NCBI GenBank assembly: GCA_044225675.1
Contig: JBGAIH010000001.1
Coordinates: 340,467-404,466 of the forward strand
Reading direction: 5' to 3'
Source of the DNA: JACMQX01 sp044225675
GTDB lineage: Bacteria; Pseudomonadota; Gammaproteobacteria; Burkholderiales; Burkholderiaceae_C
Length of the DNA: 64,000 nt
Below the pieces are notes generated by a model. That model ran no database searches, was not told the DNA's origin, and was given only the letters and a program-made list of their open reading frames with translations. Within the stretch, counting starts at the first letter, position 1, and every line of letters begins with the position of its first letter. Made by a program: the position numbers and the translations under genes. This document shows positions 45,859 through 54,415 of the stretch, in pieces.

Positions 45859-46995
45859 CTATGCCTGCGACGGGCGCAGCCGTCGGGGCGACAGGGCGGC
45901 CTCGCTGACGCCGAAACGGGTGATGTGCTCGGGAATGGCCCGACCCGTGAGCTGGCAGGCGGCCAGCTCGGCGACGGCCGCAGCGGTCTGGATGCCATAG
46001 CCGCCTTGCGCGGCAATCCAGTGGAAGCCGGGTCTGCCATCGTCGGCACCGACCACGAGGTCGCCGTCGGCCACGAAGGATCGAAGCCCGGCCCAGGTGT
46101 GCCGGGGCCGGCGGATGCGCATGCGGGTCAGCTCCTCGATGTAGTGAATGCCTGTGGCGACATCGAGCTCCTCGGGCTGGACGTCCTGCGGTTCGACCGG
46201 GTCGGCGTTGGCGGGCGAGCCCAGCAACTGACCCGCGTCGGGTTTGAAGTAGTAGCTCTCGTCGAGGCCGATCACGGTGGGCCAGCGCGAGATGTCTGCA
46301 TCGGCCGGGGGCTCGAAGGTGAACGCGGTCCGGCGCCGCGGCTGCAGGCCGATCGGCTCGACGCCGCAGCGCCGGGCCACCACATCGGCCCAGGCGCCCG
46401 CAGCGTTGACCACGGCGGCCGTGTCGATCCTGCGGCCGTCGGCAAGAACGACCTCCCAGCGTTGGCCGCTCGGGTGCGCCCCGGCCAGCTCGGCGCTTTG
46501 GAGCAGCTGGCCGCCCCGGGCGCGAAACCCGCGCAGGTAGCCCTGGTGGAGCGCATGCACGTCCATGTCCATCGCATCGGGCTCGTAGAGGGCGCCGCAG
46601 GTCAGCTCCCCGCGCAGGACCGGGCATCGCGCAAGCACGTCGGCGACCTCCAGCCGTTCGACGCGCGACGAGGTGCATGCGGCGGCTTCCCAGGCCGCTG
46701 TCAGTTCACGCTCCTGGCCGGTCCTGGCCACGTGCATGGCGCCGCGCTGCGTGAGGATCGGATGGTCCGTGAAGCCCTCGGGCGGGTGTTCATAGAACGC
46801 CCGGCTGGCCCGCGTCAGGGCGCGGATCGCCTCGGTCCCATAGGTTTCCATGAACATCGCGGCCGATCGGCCGGTGGCGTGGTAGCCAGGCTGCGACTCG
46901 CGCTCGAGCATTACCACCGGTCCATGCGCCGCCAGATGCCAGGCGACCGAGGCCCCTGCGATCCCGGCCCCCACCACGACAAAATCCGTCTTCAT
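45859..46995 (-). CDS. FAD-dependent D-amino-acid dehydrogenase, DauA-like
   Basis: Flavoprotein of 378 aa, colinear with D-arginine dehydrogenase DauA of Pseudomonas aeruginosa. The FAD motif GAGIAGAS opens the protein; GYHATGRSAA, DESYYFKPDAGQLLGSPANA and HTWAGLRSFVADG match DauA closely. Residues that hold the alpha-carboxylate in DauA (Arg222, Tyr249, Arg305 there) are kept, but DauA His48 aligns with M47 and Glu87, which recognises basic side chains, aligns with A86. It should oxidise a D-amino acid to a 2-keto acid, probably not arginine. It sits inside the Liv transporter operon. Confidence 0.78.
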   Translation of the reverse strand: MKTDFVVVGAGIAGASVAWHLAAHGPVVMLERESQPGYHATGRSAAMFMETYGTEAIRALTRASRAFYEHPPEGFTDHPILTQRGAMHVARTGQERELTAAWEAAACTSSRVERLEVADVLARCPVLRGELTCGALYEPDAMDMDVHALHQGYLRGFRARGGQLLQSAELAGAHPSGQRWEVVLADGRRIDTAAVVNAAGAWADVVARRCGVEPIGLQPRRRTAFTFEPPADADISRWPTVIGLDESYYFKPDAGQLLGSPANADPVEPQDVQPEELDVATGIHYIEELTRMRIRRPRHTWAGLRSFVADGDLVVGADDGRPGFHWIAAQGGYGIQTAAAVAELAACQLTGRAIPEHITRFGVSEAALSPRRLRPSQA

Positions 46996-47014
46996 CGCCT
47001 GCCGCTGCCTTGCT

Positions 47015-48226
47015 TCACTTCTTGGTGACCAGCGGGCAATCGCTCGCGCTCAGGGGCGGGAACGCCTCCGACGGCGGCACCACGGCGTTGACCTTGTAGT
47101 AGTCCCACGGCGACTTCGACTCGGCCTTGGACTTGACGGTCACGAGCAGGAAGTCGTGCGCCAGCTTGCCGTCTTCGCGCAGCGTGGCGTTGCGCGCGAA
47201 CATGTCATTGACGGGCGTGCTGCGCATCCTGGCCACGACCGGGTCCGTGGCGTCGGTCTTCGTGGCGATGACGGCCTTGAGGTAGTGCGTGGTGGCTGAA
47301 TAGACGCCGGCCTGCGATTCGGTGGGCATGGCCTTGAAGCGCTCGAAGAAGCGCCGGGCGAAGGCGCGGGTTGCGTCGTCCCGGTCCCAGTAGAACGCGG
47401 TGGAGGCCGACAGACCCTGCATCACATCGAGGCCGGCGGCGTGCACGTCGGCCACCGAAAGCAGAAAGGCCACCGGACGCTGCTTGCCGTCCTGCATGCC
47501 GAACTCCTTCCACTGCTTCATCGAGTTGACGAGCTGGGAGCCGGCGTTGGCGAAGGCCACGGCCTTGGCGCCCGAACTCTGTGCCTGCAGCAGGAACGAG
47601 CTGTAGTCGGACGGCGCCATCGGGTGGTAGATCTCCCCGAGGGTCTTGCCACCGTTGGCTGCGACGATGGCGCGTGCCTCCTGAACCATGTTCTTGCCGA
47701 ATGCGAAGTCCGCGCCGACGAAGAACCAGCTGTCGGTGCCCGACCGCGTCAGCCCGCGCGCCGAGCCTGAGACCAGCGGGTAGGCATCGTGCACCCACGA
47801 GAAGCCGGACTTGGCGCACTGCTTGCCGGTCAGCTCCGTGGTGCCGACGATGCCGTACAGCGCAACCTTGTTCTTCTCCTTGATGATGCCCTGCACGCCC
47901 AGCGCCACGGCCGAGTGGGCGATGTCCACGACGGCATCGACCTTCTCCACGTCGAACCAGCGCTTGACGATCGTCAGGCCCACGTCGGGCTTGTTCTGGT
48001 GGTCGGCTGCGATCACCTCCACCTTGATGGCGCCCAGTTGCGCCTTCAGGTCGTCGGCCGCCATCTGCACGGCGACCACGGAGCCGGGGCCGGTCAGTGA
48101 CGAATAGGGGCCGGACTGGTCGTTGATCACGCCCAGACGGACGACGCCGTCGGAGATCTGGCCGAAGGCCGGCAGCGTCAGGGCCAACGCGGCAGCAAGA
48201 ACAAATTGTCGGGTGCTGGTTTTCAT
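47015..48226 (-). CDS. LivK-type periplasmic substrate-binding protein
   Basis: Type I periplasmic binding protein of 403 aa. It has a signal peptide (FVLAAALALTLPAFG, cleavage near residue 23), then VVRLGVINDQSGPYSSLTG at the first ligand-binding strand. Conserved PBP1_ABC elements (DVGLTIVKRWFD, VYSATTHYLKAV) follow. It delivers the ligand to the LivHM/F/G complex encoded downstream. Similar proteins bind amides, urea, aromatic acids and amino acids; the sequence alone does not decide. Confidence 0.88.
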   Translation of the reverse strand: MKTSTRQFVLAAALALTLPAFGQISDGVVRLGVINDQSGPYSSLTGPGSVVAVQMAADDLKAQLGAIKVEVIAADHQNKPDVGLTIVKRWFDVEKVDAVVDIAHSAVALGVQGIIKEKNKVALYGIVGTTELTGKQCAKSGFSWVHDAYPLVSGSARGLTRSGTDSWFFVGADFAFGKNMVQEARAIVAANGGKTLGEIYHPMAPSDYSSFLLQAQSSGAKAVAFANAGSQLVNSMKQWKEFGMQDGKQRPVAFLLSVADVHAAGLDVMQGLSASTAFYWDRDDATRAFARRFFERFKAMPTESQAGVYSATTHYLKAVIATKTDATDPVVARMRSTPVNDMFARNATLREDGKLAHDFLLVTVKSKAESKSPWDYYKVNAVVPPSEAFPPLSASDCPLVTKK

Positions 48227-48272
48227 CGGGCTTCCTTCAGGGGGTGAGGTTCAGGGAGGTTTCAGGGAGGTT

Positions 48273-48992
48273 TCAGCGAGAGGGGGTGGGGACGGCTTGC
48301 TGGCCGGCGAACAGGCGCTGCGCTGCAGCGTCCACGCCGGCTTCGACTTTCTGCATCACGGCCAGCCCTGCGGCACGGGCGCGGGCGACACGCTCGGCGC
48401 CGGCCTTCTCGGGGGAGCCGCAGTCCAGCGGGGGCTGGGGGTCGTATTCGAGGCCGAGCTGGATCATCCTGGCCGCTTCCTCACCCGCGAGTTCGGCCGC
48501 AAGGGTCAGCCCGAAGTCAATGCCGGAGGTGACGCCACCGCCCGAGAGCCGGTTGCGGTCGCGCACCACGCGGTCGGCCACGGGCTCCACGCCGAAGCGC
48601 GGCAGCAGATGCAGCCACGACCAGTGGCAGGCCGACCGGTAGCCCGTGAGCAGGCCGGTCGCGGCAAGAAGAACGGAGCCATTGCAGACCGAGGTGACGT
48701 ACCGGGACTGGCTGCCCTGCGCCCGCAGAAAGGCCAGGGTCTCGGTGTCTTCGAGCTGCTCCAGCACGCCGACCCCGCCGGGAACGCACAGGACGTCGAG
48801 GTCGGGGCAGTCTGCGTAGGTGACGGTGGGGTTGATGCTGAAGCCGACGTCGGTGACGAGAGGCTCCATCCGCTTCCAGGCCAGGTGGACCTGAGCGCCC
48901 GGTACGCGGCTCAGAACCTGGGCGGGACCGGTCAGGTCGAGCTGGGTCACCTTGGGGAAGACCACGAATCCGATGTGCAGGGTGTCGTTCAT
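48273..48992 (-). CDS. DJ-1/PfpI-family isonitrile hydratase-like protein, second copy
   Basis: Protein of 239 aa, again of the InhA type (TQLDLTGPAQVLSRVPGAQ, LEYDPQPPLDCGSP). The nucleophile is C103 (SVCNGSVLLAATGLL) and the conserved Asp is D19, but the residue after the cysteine is Asn, where InhA and the first copy have Thr. It heads the - strand operon and is divergent from the AraC/GATase1 gene with an 87-base shared control region. It may have a related but different substrate, or an altered activity. Confidence 0.7.
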   Translation of the reverse strand: MNDTLHIGFVVFPKVTQLDLTGPAQVLSRVPGAQVHLAWKRMEPLVTDVGFSINPTVTYADCPDLDVLCVPGGVGVLEQLEDTETLAFLRAQGSQSRYVTSVCNGSVLLAATGLLTGYRSACHWSWLHLLPRFGVEPVADRVVRDRNRLSGGGVTSGIDFGLTLAAELAGEEAARMIQLGLEYDPQPPLDCGSPEKAGAERVARARAAGLAVMQKVEAGVDAAAQRLFAGQQAVPTPSR

Positions 48993-49079
48993 GAAATAGG
49001 GGGTTGAGGATGCAGACAAGGCGGATTGTGGAAACAGTGCGTATGGCGTAAATGACAATCGAGAGCTAATATCCGCCAA

Positions 49080-50057
49080 ATGTCCGAACCCCTGACCGTT
49101 GCGATCCTTGCCTTTCCGAGAAGCCAGGTGCTCGACGTCACCGGGCCGGCCATGGTGTTCGACGCCGGCAATGACGCCCATGGCAAGCCGCACTACCGGG
49201 TGCGGATCCTCTCGGCCCAGGGTGGGGTGGTGCAGACCAGCAGCGCCGTTGCGCTGGTGACCGACAGCATTGCCTCTGTGCCTCCGGAGACGGTGGACAC
49301 CCTGCTGATTGCCGGGGGCGACGCCTGCGGGCTCGACGCCCTGGTGGCCGAGGCGTCGGTGCGCAGCTGGGTGCTGCAGGTCAGTCAGAGCGCCCGCCGC
49401 TACGGGTCGGTGTGCACCGGCACGTTCGCCCTGGCGCAATTCGGCCTGCTGGACGGCCGGCGCGTGGCCACGCACTGGTCGGCCTGCAGTCGGCTCGCCA
49501 GTGACTGCCCCAACACCGAGGTCGACTCCAATGCGCTGTTCGTCAATGACGGGCGACTGTGGACCTCGGCCGGCGTGACCACCGGCATCGACATGAGCCT
49601 GGAGATGGTGGCGGCAGACCTGGGCAAGGCCGTGGCCAACGCGATCGCCAAGCGCCTCGTGCTCTATGCCCGACGTCCGGGCTACCAGTCGCAGTTCAGC
49701 CCGGTGCTGAGCGCGCAGTCCAATGCCGAAGCGCCCTTTGCCAACCTGATCAACTGGATGCGCGACAACCTCGCCTCGCAACTGGACGTGCCCCGGCTGG
49801 CCGAGCGCGTGTCGATGTCGGAGCGGACCTTTCTGCGGCGCTTCTACAAGAGCATCGGCGAGACGCCCGCGCGCTTCGTGGAGACCATGCGCCTCGATCA
49901 GGCGCGCAACCTGCTGTCCACGGGCACGTCGATCAAGGACATCGCGGCGCGCACCGGCTACTCGAGTGGTGCCCAGTTTTCCAAAGCGTTCGAACGGCGC
50001 TTCGGCATGACGCCCATGCTGTTCAGACAACTGCATGGCCGCTCCGTTCATGCCTAG
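49080..50057 (+). CDS. GlxA-type AraC regulator with N-terminal DJ-1/PfpI domain
   Basis: Regulator of 325 aa. Residues 1-190 form a DJ-1/PfpI-like ligand-sensing domain that keeps a cysteine in the nucleophile position (SVCTGTFALAQFGLL). Residues 220-325 hold two AraC helix-turn-helix motifs (VPRLAERVSMSERTFLRRFYK and IKDIAARTGYSSGAQFSKAF). It is divergent from the InhA2-LivK-dehydrogenase operon, which it most likely controls. Its 3' end overlaps the convergent deacylase gene by 4 bases. Confidence 0.88.
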   Translation: MSEPLTVAILAFPRSQVLDVTGPAMVFDAGNDAHGKPHYRVRILSAQGGVVQTSSAVALVTDSIASVPPETVDTLLIAGGDACGLDALVAEASVRSWVLQVSQSARRYGSVCTGTFALAQFGLLDGRRVATHWSACSRLASDCPNTEVDSNALFVNDGRLWTSAGVTTGIDMSLEMVAADLGKAVANAIAKRLVLYARRPGYQSQFSPVLSAQSNAEAPFANLINWMRDNLASQLDVPRLAERVSMSERTFLRRFYKSIGETPARFVETMRLDQARNLLSTGTSIKDIAARTGYSSGAQFSKAFERRFGMTPMLFRQLHGRSVHA

Positions 50058-51505
50058 TCGCCGCGTCGCACGATGACCTGACCCGCGCGCGCACCGGTGT
50101 GCGCGCCGTGCAGCCAGGTGAGGGTTCCGTTCACCACGACGGCCTCGATGCCGGCCGCCGGGCTGGCGGGGTTCTCGTAGCTGGCCGTGTCCTTCACCGT
50201 CGCGGCGTCGAACACCACCAGGTCGGCGTGCTGGCCCACCTGCAGGGTGCCGCGTCCGTGCAGGCCGAAGTTGCGGGCCGTCAGCCCCGTCATCTTCCAG
50301 ACGGCCGTCTCCAGCGGGAACAGGCCGAGGTCGCGGCTGTAGTGGCCGAGCACGCGGGGAAAGGTGCCCCACAGGCGCGGGTGGGGCTTGTCGCCCAGCG
50401 GTATGCCGTCCGAGCCGATCATCGTTTCTTCAAAGGCCAGGACGCGCTGCACATCGTCTTCGTCCATGAAGAAGTAGATGGCACTGCCGGGCTGCAGCCG
50501 CTCGGCCGCCGCCTGCTGACTCACCTTCCACTCGCCGGCAATGTCCGCGAGGTCGCGCCCTGCGCATTCGGGATGGGGTTCGCTGCTGGCGATCAGCACG
50601 CGGCTGGCCAGCATGCGGGGCTCGTCCGAGCGCAGCATGGTGGAGCCGGCGGTGTAGGGGTAGCAGTCCAGCGCGACGCACTGTTTCTGCATCTGCGCGC
50701 GGATCAGCGGCAGGGTGTCGCGCGTGCGGCCGAAGTTCGGTGCGTGCATCGCCTTGTGATGCGATATGACCACCGGTACGTCCAGTGCCCGGCCGATGGC
50801 GAATGTCTCTTCGAGCGCCTCGACCACGTGGTCCGACTCGTCGCGCATGTGCGTGACGTACAGCGCCTTGCGCGCACTGAGCGGCCGGGCGATCTCGATG
50901 ATCTCTTCGGTCGTGGCCTCGCGGGCGATGGCGTAGAACGTGCCGGTGGACAGGCCGATGGCGCCAGCCTCCATGGCTTCCTCGACCAGGCTGCGCATGG
51001 TGCCGATCTCGTCCGGTGTCGCCGCACGGTCCGTGTCGTCCATCGTCCGTGCCCGCAGCGTCGAGTGGCCGACCATGGCCGCGACATTGACGGAGGCCGG
51101 CGCTGCGCGCAGGGCATCGAGGTAGGCGGCGAAGGTGGTGAAGCGCCCGGAGGCCGGAGCATCGAGCAGATTGAGCGGCGCGGGCAGGTCCATGGACTCC
51201 AGCAGCGGGGCGGCGCTGATGCCGCAGTTGCCCGCCACCACCGTGGTCACGCCCTGCGAGATCTTGAATGTCATCGCCGGCCGCGACAGGAGGGCCTGGT
51301 CGTCATGGGTGTGCGAGTCGATGAAGCCGGGCGCAACGATGCGTCCTGCCGCCTCGATCACGACCGTGCCATCCGCACCCGACAGGTCGCCGACGGCAGC
51401 GATCCGCCCGCCCTGCACCCCTACGTCGGCATCGAAGCGAGGCCGCTTCGTTCCGTCGATGACGGTGCCGCCGCGCACCAGCAGGTCGTAGTGGTCGGTG
51501 CTCAT
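50054..51505 (-). CDS. N-acyl-D-amino-acid deacylase (D-aminoacylase family)
   Basis: Metal-dependent amidohydrolase of 483 aa. It has the beta-sandwich at both ends and the barrel motifs of D-aminoacylase: H65 and H67 (DSHTHDD), C94 (AGNCGIS, the cysteine metal ligand of this family), and further histidines in VTHMRDE and ISHHKA. It would release D-amino acids from N-acyl (or N-formyl) derivatives, which fits the D-amino-acid dehydrogenase and transporter nearby. ATG 51505 gives the normal N-terminus; an upstream open extension to 51667 looks non-coding. Confidence 0.85.
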   Translation of the reverse strand: MSTDHYDLLVRGGTVIDGTKRPRFDADVGVQGGRIAAVGDLSGADGTVVIEAAGRIVAPGFIDSHTHDDQALLSRPAMTFKISQGVTTVVAGNCGISAAPLLESMDLPAPLNLLDAPASGRFTTFAAYLDALRAAPASVNVAAMVGHSTLRARTMDDTDRAATPDEIGTMRSLVEEAMEAGAIGLSTGTFYAIAREATTEEIIEIARPLSARKALYVTHMRDESDHVVEALEETFAIGRALDVPVVISHHKAMHAPNFGRTRDTLPLIRAQMQKQCVALDCYPYTAGSTMLRSDEPRMLASRVLIASSEPHPECAGRDLADIAGEWKVSQQAAAERLQPGSAIYFFMDEDDVQRVLAFEETMIGSDGIPLGDKPHPRLWGTFPRVLGHYSRDLGLFPLETAVWKMTGLTARNFGLHGRGTLQVGQHADLVVFDAATVKDTASYENPASPAAGIEAVVVNGTLTWLHGAHTGARAGQVIVRRGD

Positions 51506-51958
51506 GCTGAGCAGACGGCGAGGCCGTTCCTCATGTCCGGCCGCCCTCCGGGGCCACGGGTCCAGGCCCGTGGCCCGGTCGGTGTCCCGGTCCGTCGTGC
51601 CTGGGGGAACATCCCCAGGCCCTGGCTGATTGCGCACTTGTTCGCCATGCCGCATCCGCTTTCCCATGTTGTTGAAGAGCGGGATTGTGTGCGCCTCGGT
51701 CTGTTGGCAAGGGACAAAACGATGAGCAAAACCGCCAGCCTGAACAGGGGGCCTGTCGTTTTCTCGCGCATCGGATTGCTGTGGATCTCCACCATGAGCC
51801 GGATGGTAGGAGCGCGTGAGCGCGAGAAAAAGACAAGAATTTGTTGTCGGTGATAGAGAAACATGGGCACCACTGCCAGTGGCGTCCGCCGATGCGCGCC
51901 GGATAATGCCGGCCGGGATCTACCTCGTTGCCTACCCTTTGCCGGATCGGACCTGCCC
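51506..51958. other. 453-base divergent intergenic region
   Basis: Lies between the deacylase and the LysR gene and should hold both promoters. Open frames in it show no protein-like composition. The only clear structure is the small dyad at 51832-51848 and GC-rich dyads near 51540-51600. No gene is supported. Confidence 0.6.
51832..51848. promoter_or_regulatory. Candidate LysR-type dyad
   Basis: GACAA, 7-base spacer, TTGTC: a perfect short dyad in an AT-richer stretch 111 bases before the lysR-type start. Size and place resemble a LysR recognition site, but it is short. Confidence 0.35.
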
Positions 51959-52861
51959 ATGAAGCCCAATCAACTGCGCGCCTTCCTGACGGTGGTGGAG
52001 CAGCAATCCATACGCGCAGCGGCGCGCGAGCTGGGTGTCTCGCAGCCCGCCATCACCAGCGCGATGCGGGAACTGGAGGCGGATCTCGGCGTGCCGCTGC
52101 TGGAGCGAAGCGTTGCAGGCGTGCGTTGCACGCCCTATGGGCAAGCCTTCGCGCCGCGCGCGCGGCTGATGCTGTCGGAGATGCAGTCTTCGCGTGATGA
52201 GCTGACGCAGTTGCGCGACGGCGACGTCGGCCGCGTGTCCGTGGCCTTCGGCACGGCCATCGCGTACACGCTGCTGCCGCTGGTCTTCCAGTCGTTTCGC
52301 GCGCAGTCGCCGGGAGTCGCCATCCGGCTGAGCGAAGCTTCGCTGCCGACGTCCTATGCGAGGCTGCGCGACGGCAGCCTGGATATGCTGGTCTCGCACA
52401 TGATGGAAGGATCGCAGGACGAGTTCCAGCTGACGTCGCTCTACACGGCAGAGCCCGTCATCGTGGTGCGCGAAGGCCATCCGTTGGCTCAGTGCACCCG
52501 CCTGAGCGAGCTCAGTGCGATGGAGTGGCTGCTTCCCTATGATTCGCAAACGGCACCGCAACTGCTGCAGCGATTCTTCGAAGCCTCGGGCACCGGGATT
52601 CCCGAACGCATCCTGCAATGCACCTCGACGGCCATGGCGCTGCGTCTGGCCGGAACGCAGGATGTCGTGGCATGGTTCGTCGACTCCCTGCCCGAAGAGG
52701 AATTCCGCCACCATGGCATCTGCAGGATTCCCATCGTCGACAGGCTGCCCGGCTTTGAAGTCGGCATTCTCACGCGGCCGCAATCCGTGCTGACGCCCGC
52801 CGCCCAGCGCCTGTACGACTGCATTCGCCGCACATCGCAAAAGCTCGCGCGCAAGGCCTGA
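51959..52861 (+). CDS. LysR-family transcriptional regulator
   Basis: Regulator of 300 aa with an N-terminal winged HTH (LRAFLTVVEQQSIRAAARELG, SQPAITSAMRELE) and a two-lobed effector domain (VSVAFGTAIAYTLLPLVFQ, AEPVIVVREGHPLA). It is divergent from the deacylase gene and upstream of the DUF2817 hydrolase in the same direction, so either may be its target. The effector is unknown. Confidence 0.9.
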   Translation: MKPNQLRAFLTVVEQQSIRAAARELGVSQPAITSAMRELEADLGVPLLERSVAGVRCTPYGQAFAPRARLMLSEMQSSRDELTQLRDGDVGRVSVAFGTAIAYTLLPLVFQSFRAQSPGVAIRLSEASLPTSYARLRDGSLDMLVSHMMEGSQDEFQLTSLYTAEPVIVVREGHPLAQCTRLSELSAMEWLLPYDSQTAPQLLQRFFEASGTGIPERILQCTSTAMALRLAGTQDVVAWFVDSLPEEEFRHHGICRIPIVDRLPGFEVGILTRPQSVLTPAAQRLYDCIRRTSQKLARKA

Positions 52862-53077
52862 CGGCATTGCGTCTGCAGCGGGCGCCATCAAATGGCTTTC
52901 ACTGCAAGGATTCTTTTGTCTTCCGGACGCAGGACAAGACTCCTACCATGCGCGGGTGCTGCGCCGACGCCCTGGGCACTGCACCCGATGCGAGGCAGGC
53001 GGTGGACATGGCGCACCAACGGCAATGGGCCACTCGCTCGCCGGTCTGACAGGGTTCATCCAGATTTCTTTCAAGAC

Positions 53078-54205
53078 ATGAATCCATCGATCCGGTATTT
53101 CTCCGACAGCTACAGCCACGCCCGGCGCCAGTTTCTCGACGCGGCCGCTCGCCATGGCGTTCCCGTTGAAAGCCATGTGCTGCCTGGCTGCACCGGTGTC
53201 GCCAGCGAAGCGCTCGCAACCGACGTGCTGCGAATCGGCGCGCCCGACGCAGCCAGGCTGCTGGTCATCAGTTCGGCCACCCACGGCGTCGAGGGGTTCT
53301 GCGGTTCGGGCTGCCAGCTGGCCTTGCTGCATGACGAAGATCTGCTGGCCCGGGCGCGCAGCGCCGGCGTCGCGCTGCTGCTGGTGCATGCGGTGAATCC
53401 GTACGGGTTCTCGCACTGGCATCGCACCAACGAAGACAATGTCGACGTCAACCGCAACTTCATGGACTTCAGCCGCGGACTGCCCGACAACCCTTTCTAT
53501 GCAGAGCTGGAGCCGTATCTGCTGCCGCGCTCCTGGCCGCCGACGCCCGACGATGAAGCCCGTCTGGCGGCCTTCGCGCGCACGCATGGCGACGCCGCCT
53601 ACGGCCGCGCCATTGGCGGCGGACAGTACACGTCGCCGACGGGGATCTACCACGGAGGCCAGTTCCCCGTCTGGAGCAACCGGACCCTGCGAGCGATCCT
53701 GCGCGCGCACGGCCGCCATGCACGTGCGCTCGGCTGGATCGATCTGCACACCGGCATGGGCCCCACGGCGCACTGCGAGAAGGTGTTCATCGGCGCGTCC
53801 TCGCAACTCGCGCGTGCGCGCCAGTGGTGGGGCAGCGACGTGTTTTCCGCAGCAGGCGGCGAGTCGGTGCTCTTTCCGATCCAGGGGCCGCTTCTGTCGA
53901 TTGCGGAGCAGGAATGCCCCGACACCGAGGCGACGACGATCGCCCTGGAGTTCGGCACGGTCCCCCTGGATGAAATGATCATGAGCCTGCGCGGCCTGCA
54001 TTGGCTCAAGCGCAACCCCGGCTGCGACCGAGCGCTCGCCATCACGCTGCGCAGGCGGCTGCTGGATGCGTTCTACATGAATGACGCGGACTGGAAGGCG
54101 GCGGTGCTTGCCCAGTTCCGTGTGGCGACCTTGCAGGCGGTGGAGGGCCTGAAGGCCGGCGCAGGGGCGACCCAGGCGGATCAGGACAGGCTTGCAACCG
54201 CCTGA
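53078..54205 (+). CDS. DUF2817 M14-like zinc carboxypeptidase family protein
   Basis: Protein of 375 aa from ATG 53078, no signal peptide. It shows a zinc-binding pattern of M14-type hydrolases: H69 and E72 in SATHGVEGFCG, then DVNRNFMDFS and the later histidine in IDLHTGMG, with a glutamate in ALEFGTVP as possible catalytic base. DUF2817 proteins are related to aspartoacylase/succinylglutamate desuccinylase, so removal of an acyl group from an amino acid or peptide is plausible and would fit the D-aminoacylase next door. Its ribosome site is weak. The 215 bases upstream hold no other gene. Confidence 0.75.
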   Translation: MNPSIRYFSDSYSHARRQFLDAAARHGVPVESHVLPGCTGVASEALATDVLRIGAPDAARLLVISSATHGVEGFCGSGCQLALLHDEDLLARARSAGVALLLVHAVNPYGFSHWHRTNEDNVDVNRNFMDFSRGLPDNPFYAELEPYLLPRSWPPTPDDEARLAAFARTHGDAAYGRAIGGGQYTSPTGIYHGGQFPVWSNRTLRAILRAHGRHARALGWIDLHTGMGPTAHCEKVFIGASSQLARARQWWGSDVFSAAGGESVLFPIQGPLLSIAEQECPDTEATTIALEFGTVPLDEMIMSLRGLHWLKRNPGCDRALAITLRRRLLDAFYMNDADWKAAVLAQFRVATLQAVEGLKAGAGATQADQDRLATA

Positions 54206-54415
54206 GTCGGCCGAAGCGCCGTCGTGGCGGTTGCGCCCCCTTTCGGCTCGACGAAGATCGGCACAGATCGCGGCCACTCGGCGCAGCTCGTTGGGGATCG
54301 GGTTCTCCCATGAACAAGGGTGGCTTGCGTCGCCGCAGGCATGTCGGGAGGCCGAGCCCGGACCGATCGCCTTCCGAGAGCAGCGCGGCCTGGTCCGGCT
54401 TTCGGGCCTTGCGCG

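Noticed and set aside
50054..51667. Longer start for the deacylase (537 codons)
   Set aside because: The added 54 residues are Arg/Pro-rich without homology, and the ATG at 51505 gives the standard family N-terminus.
51502..51969. 155-codon - strand frame in the deacylase-lysR gap
   Set aside because: Composition is not protein-like, no ribosome site is seen, and it overlaps the probable control region.
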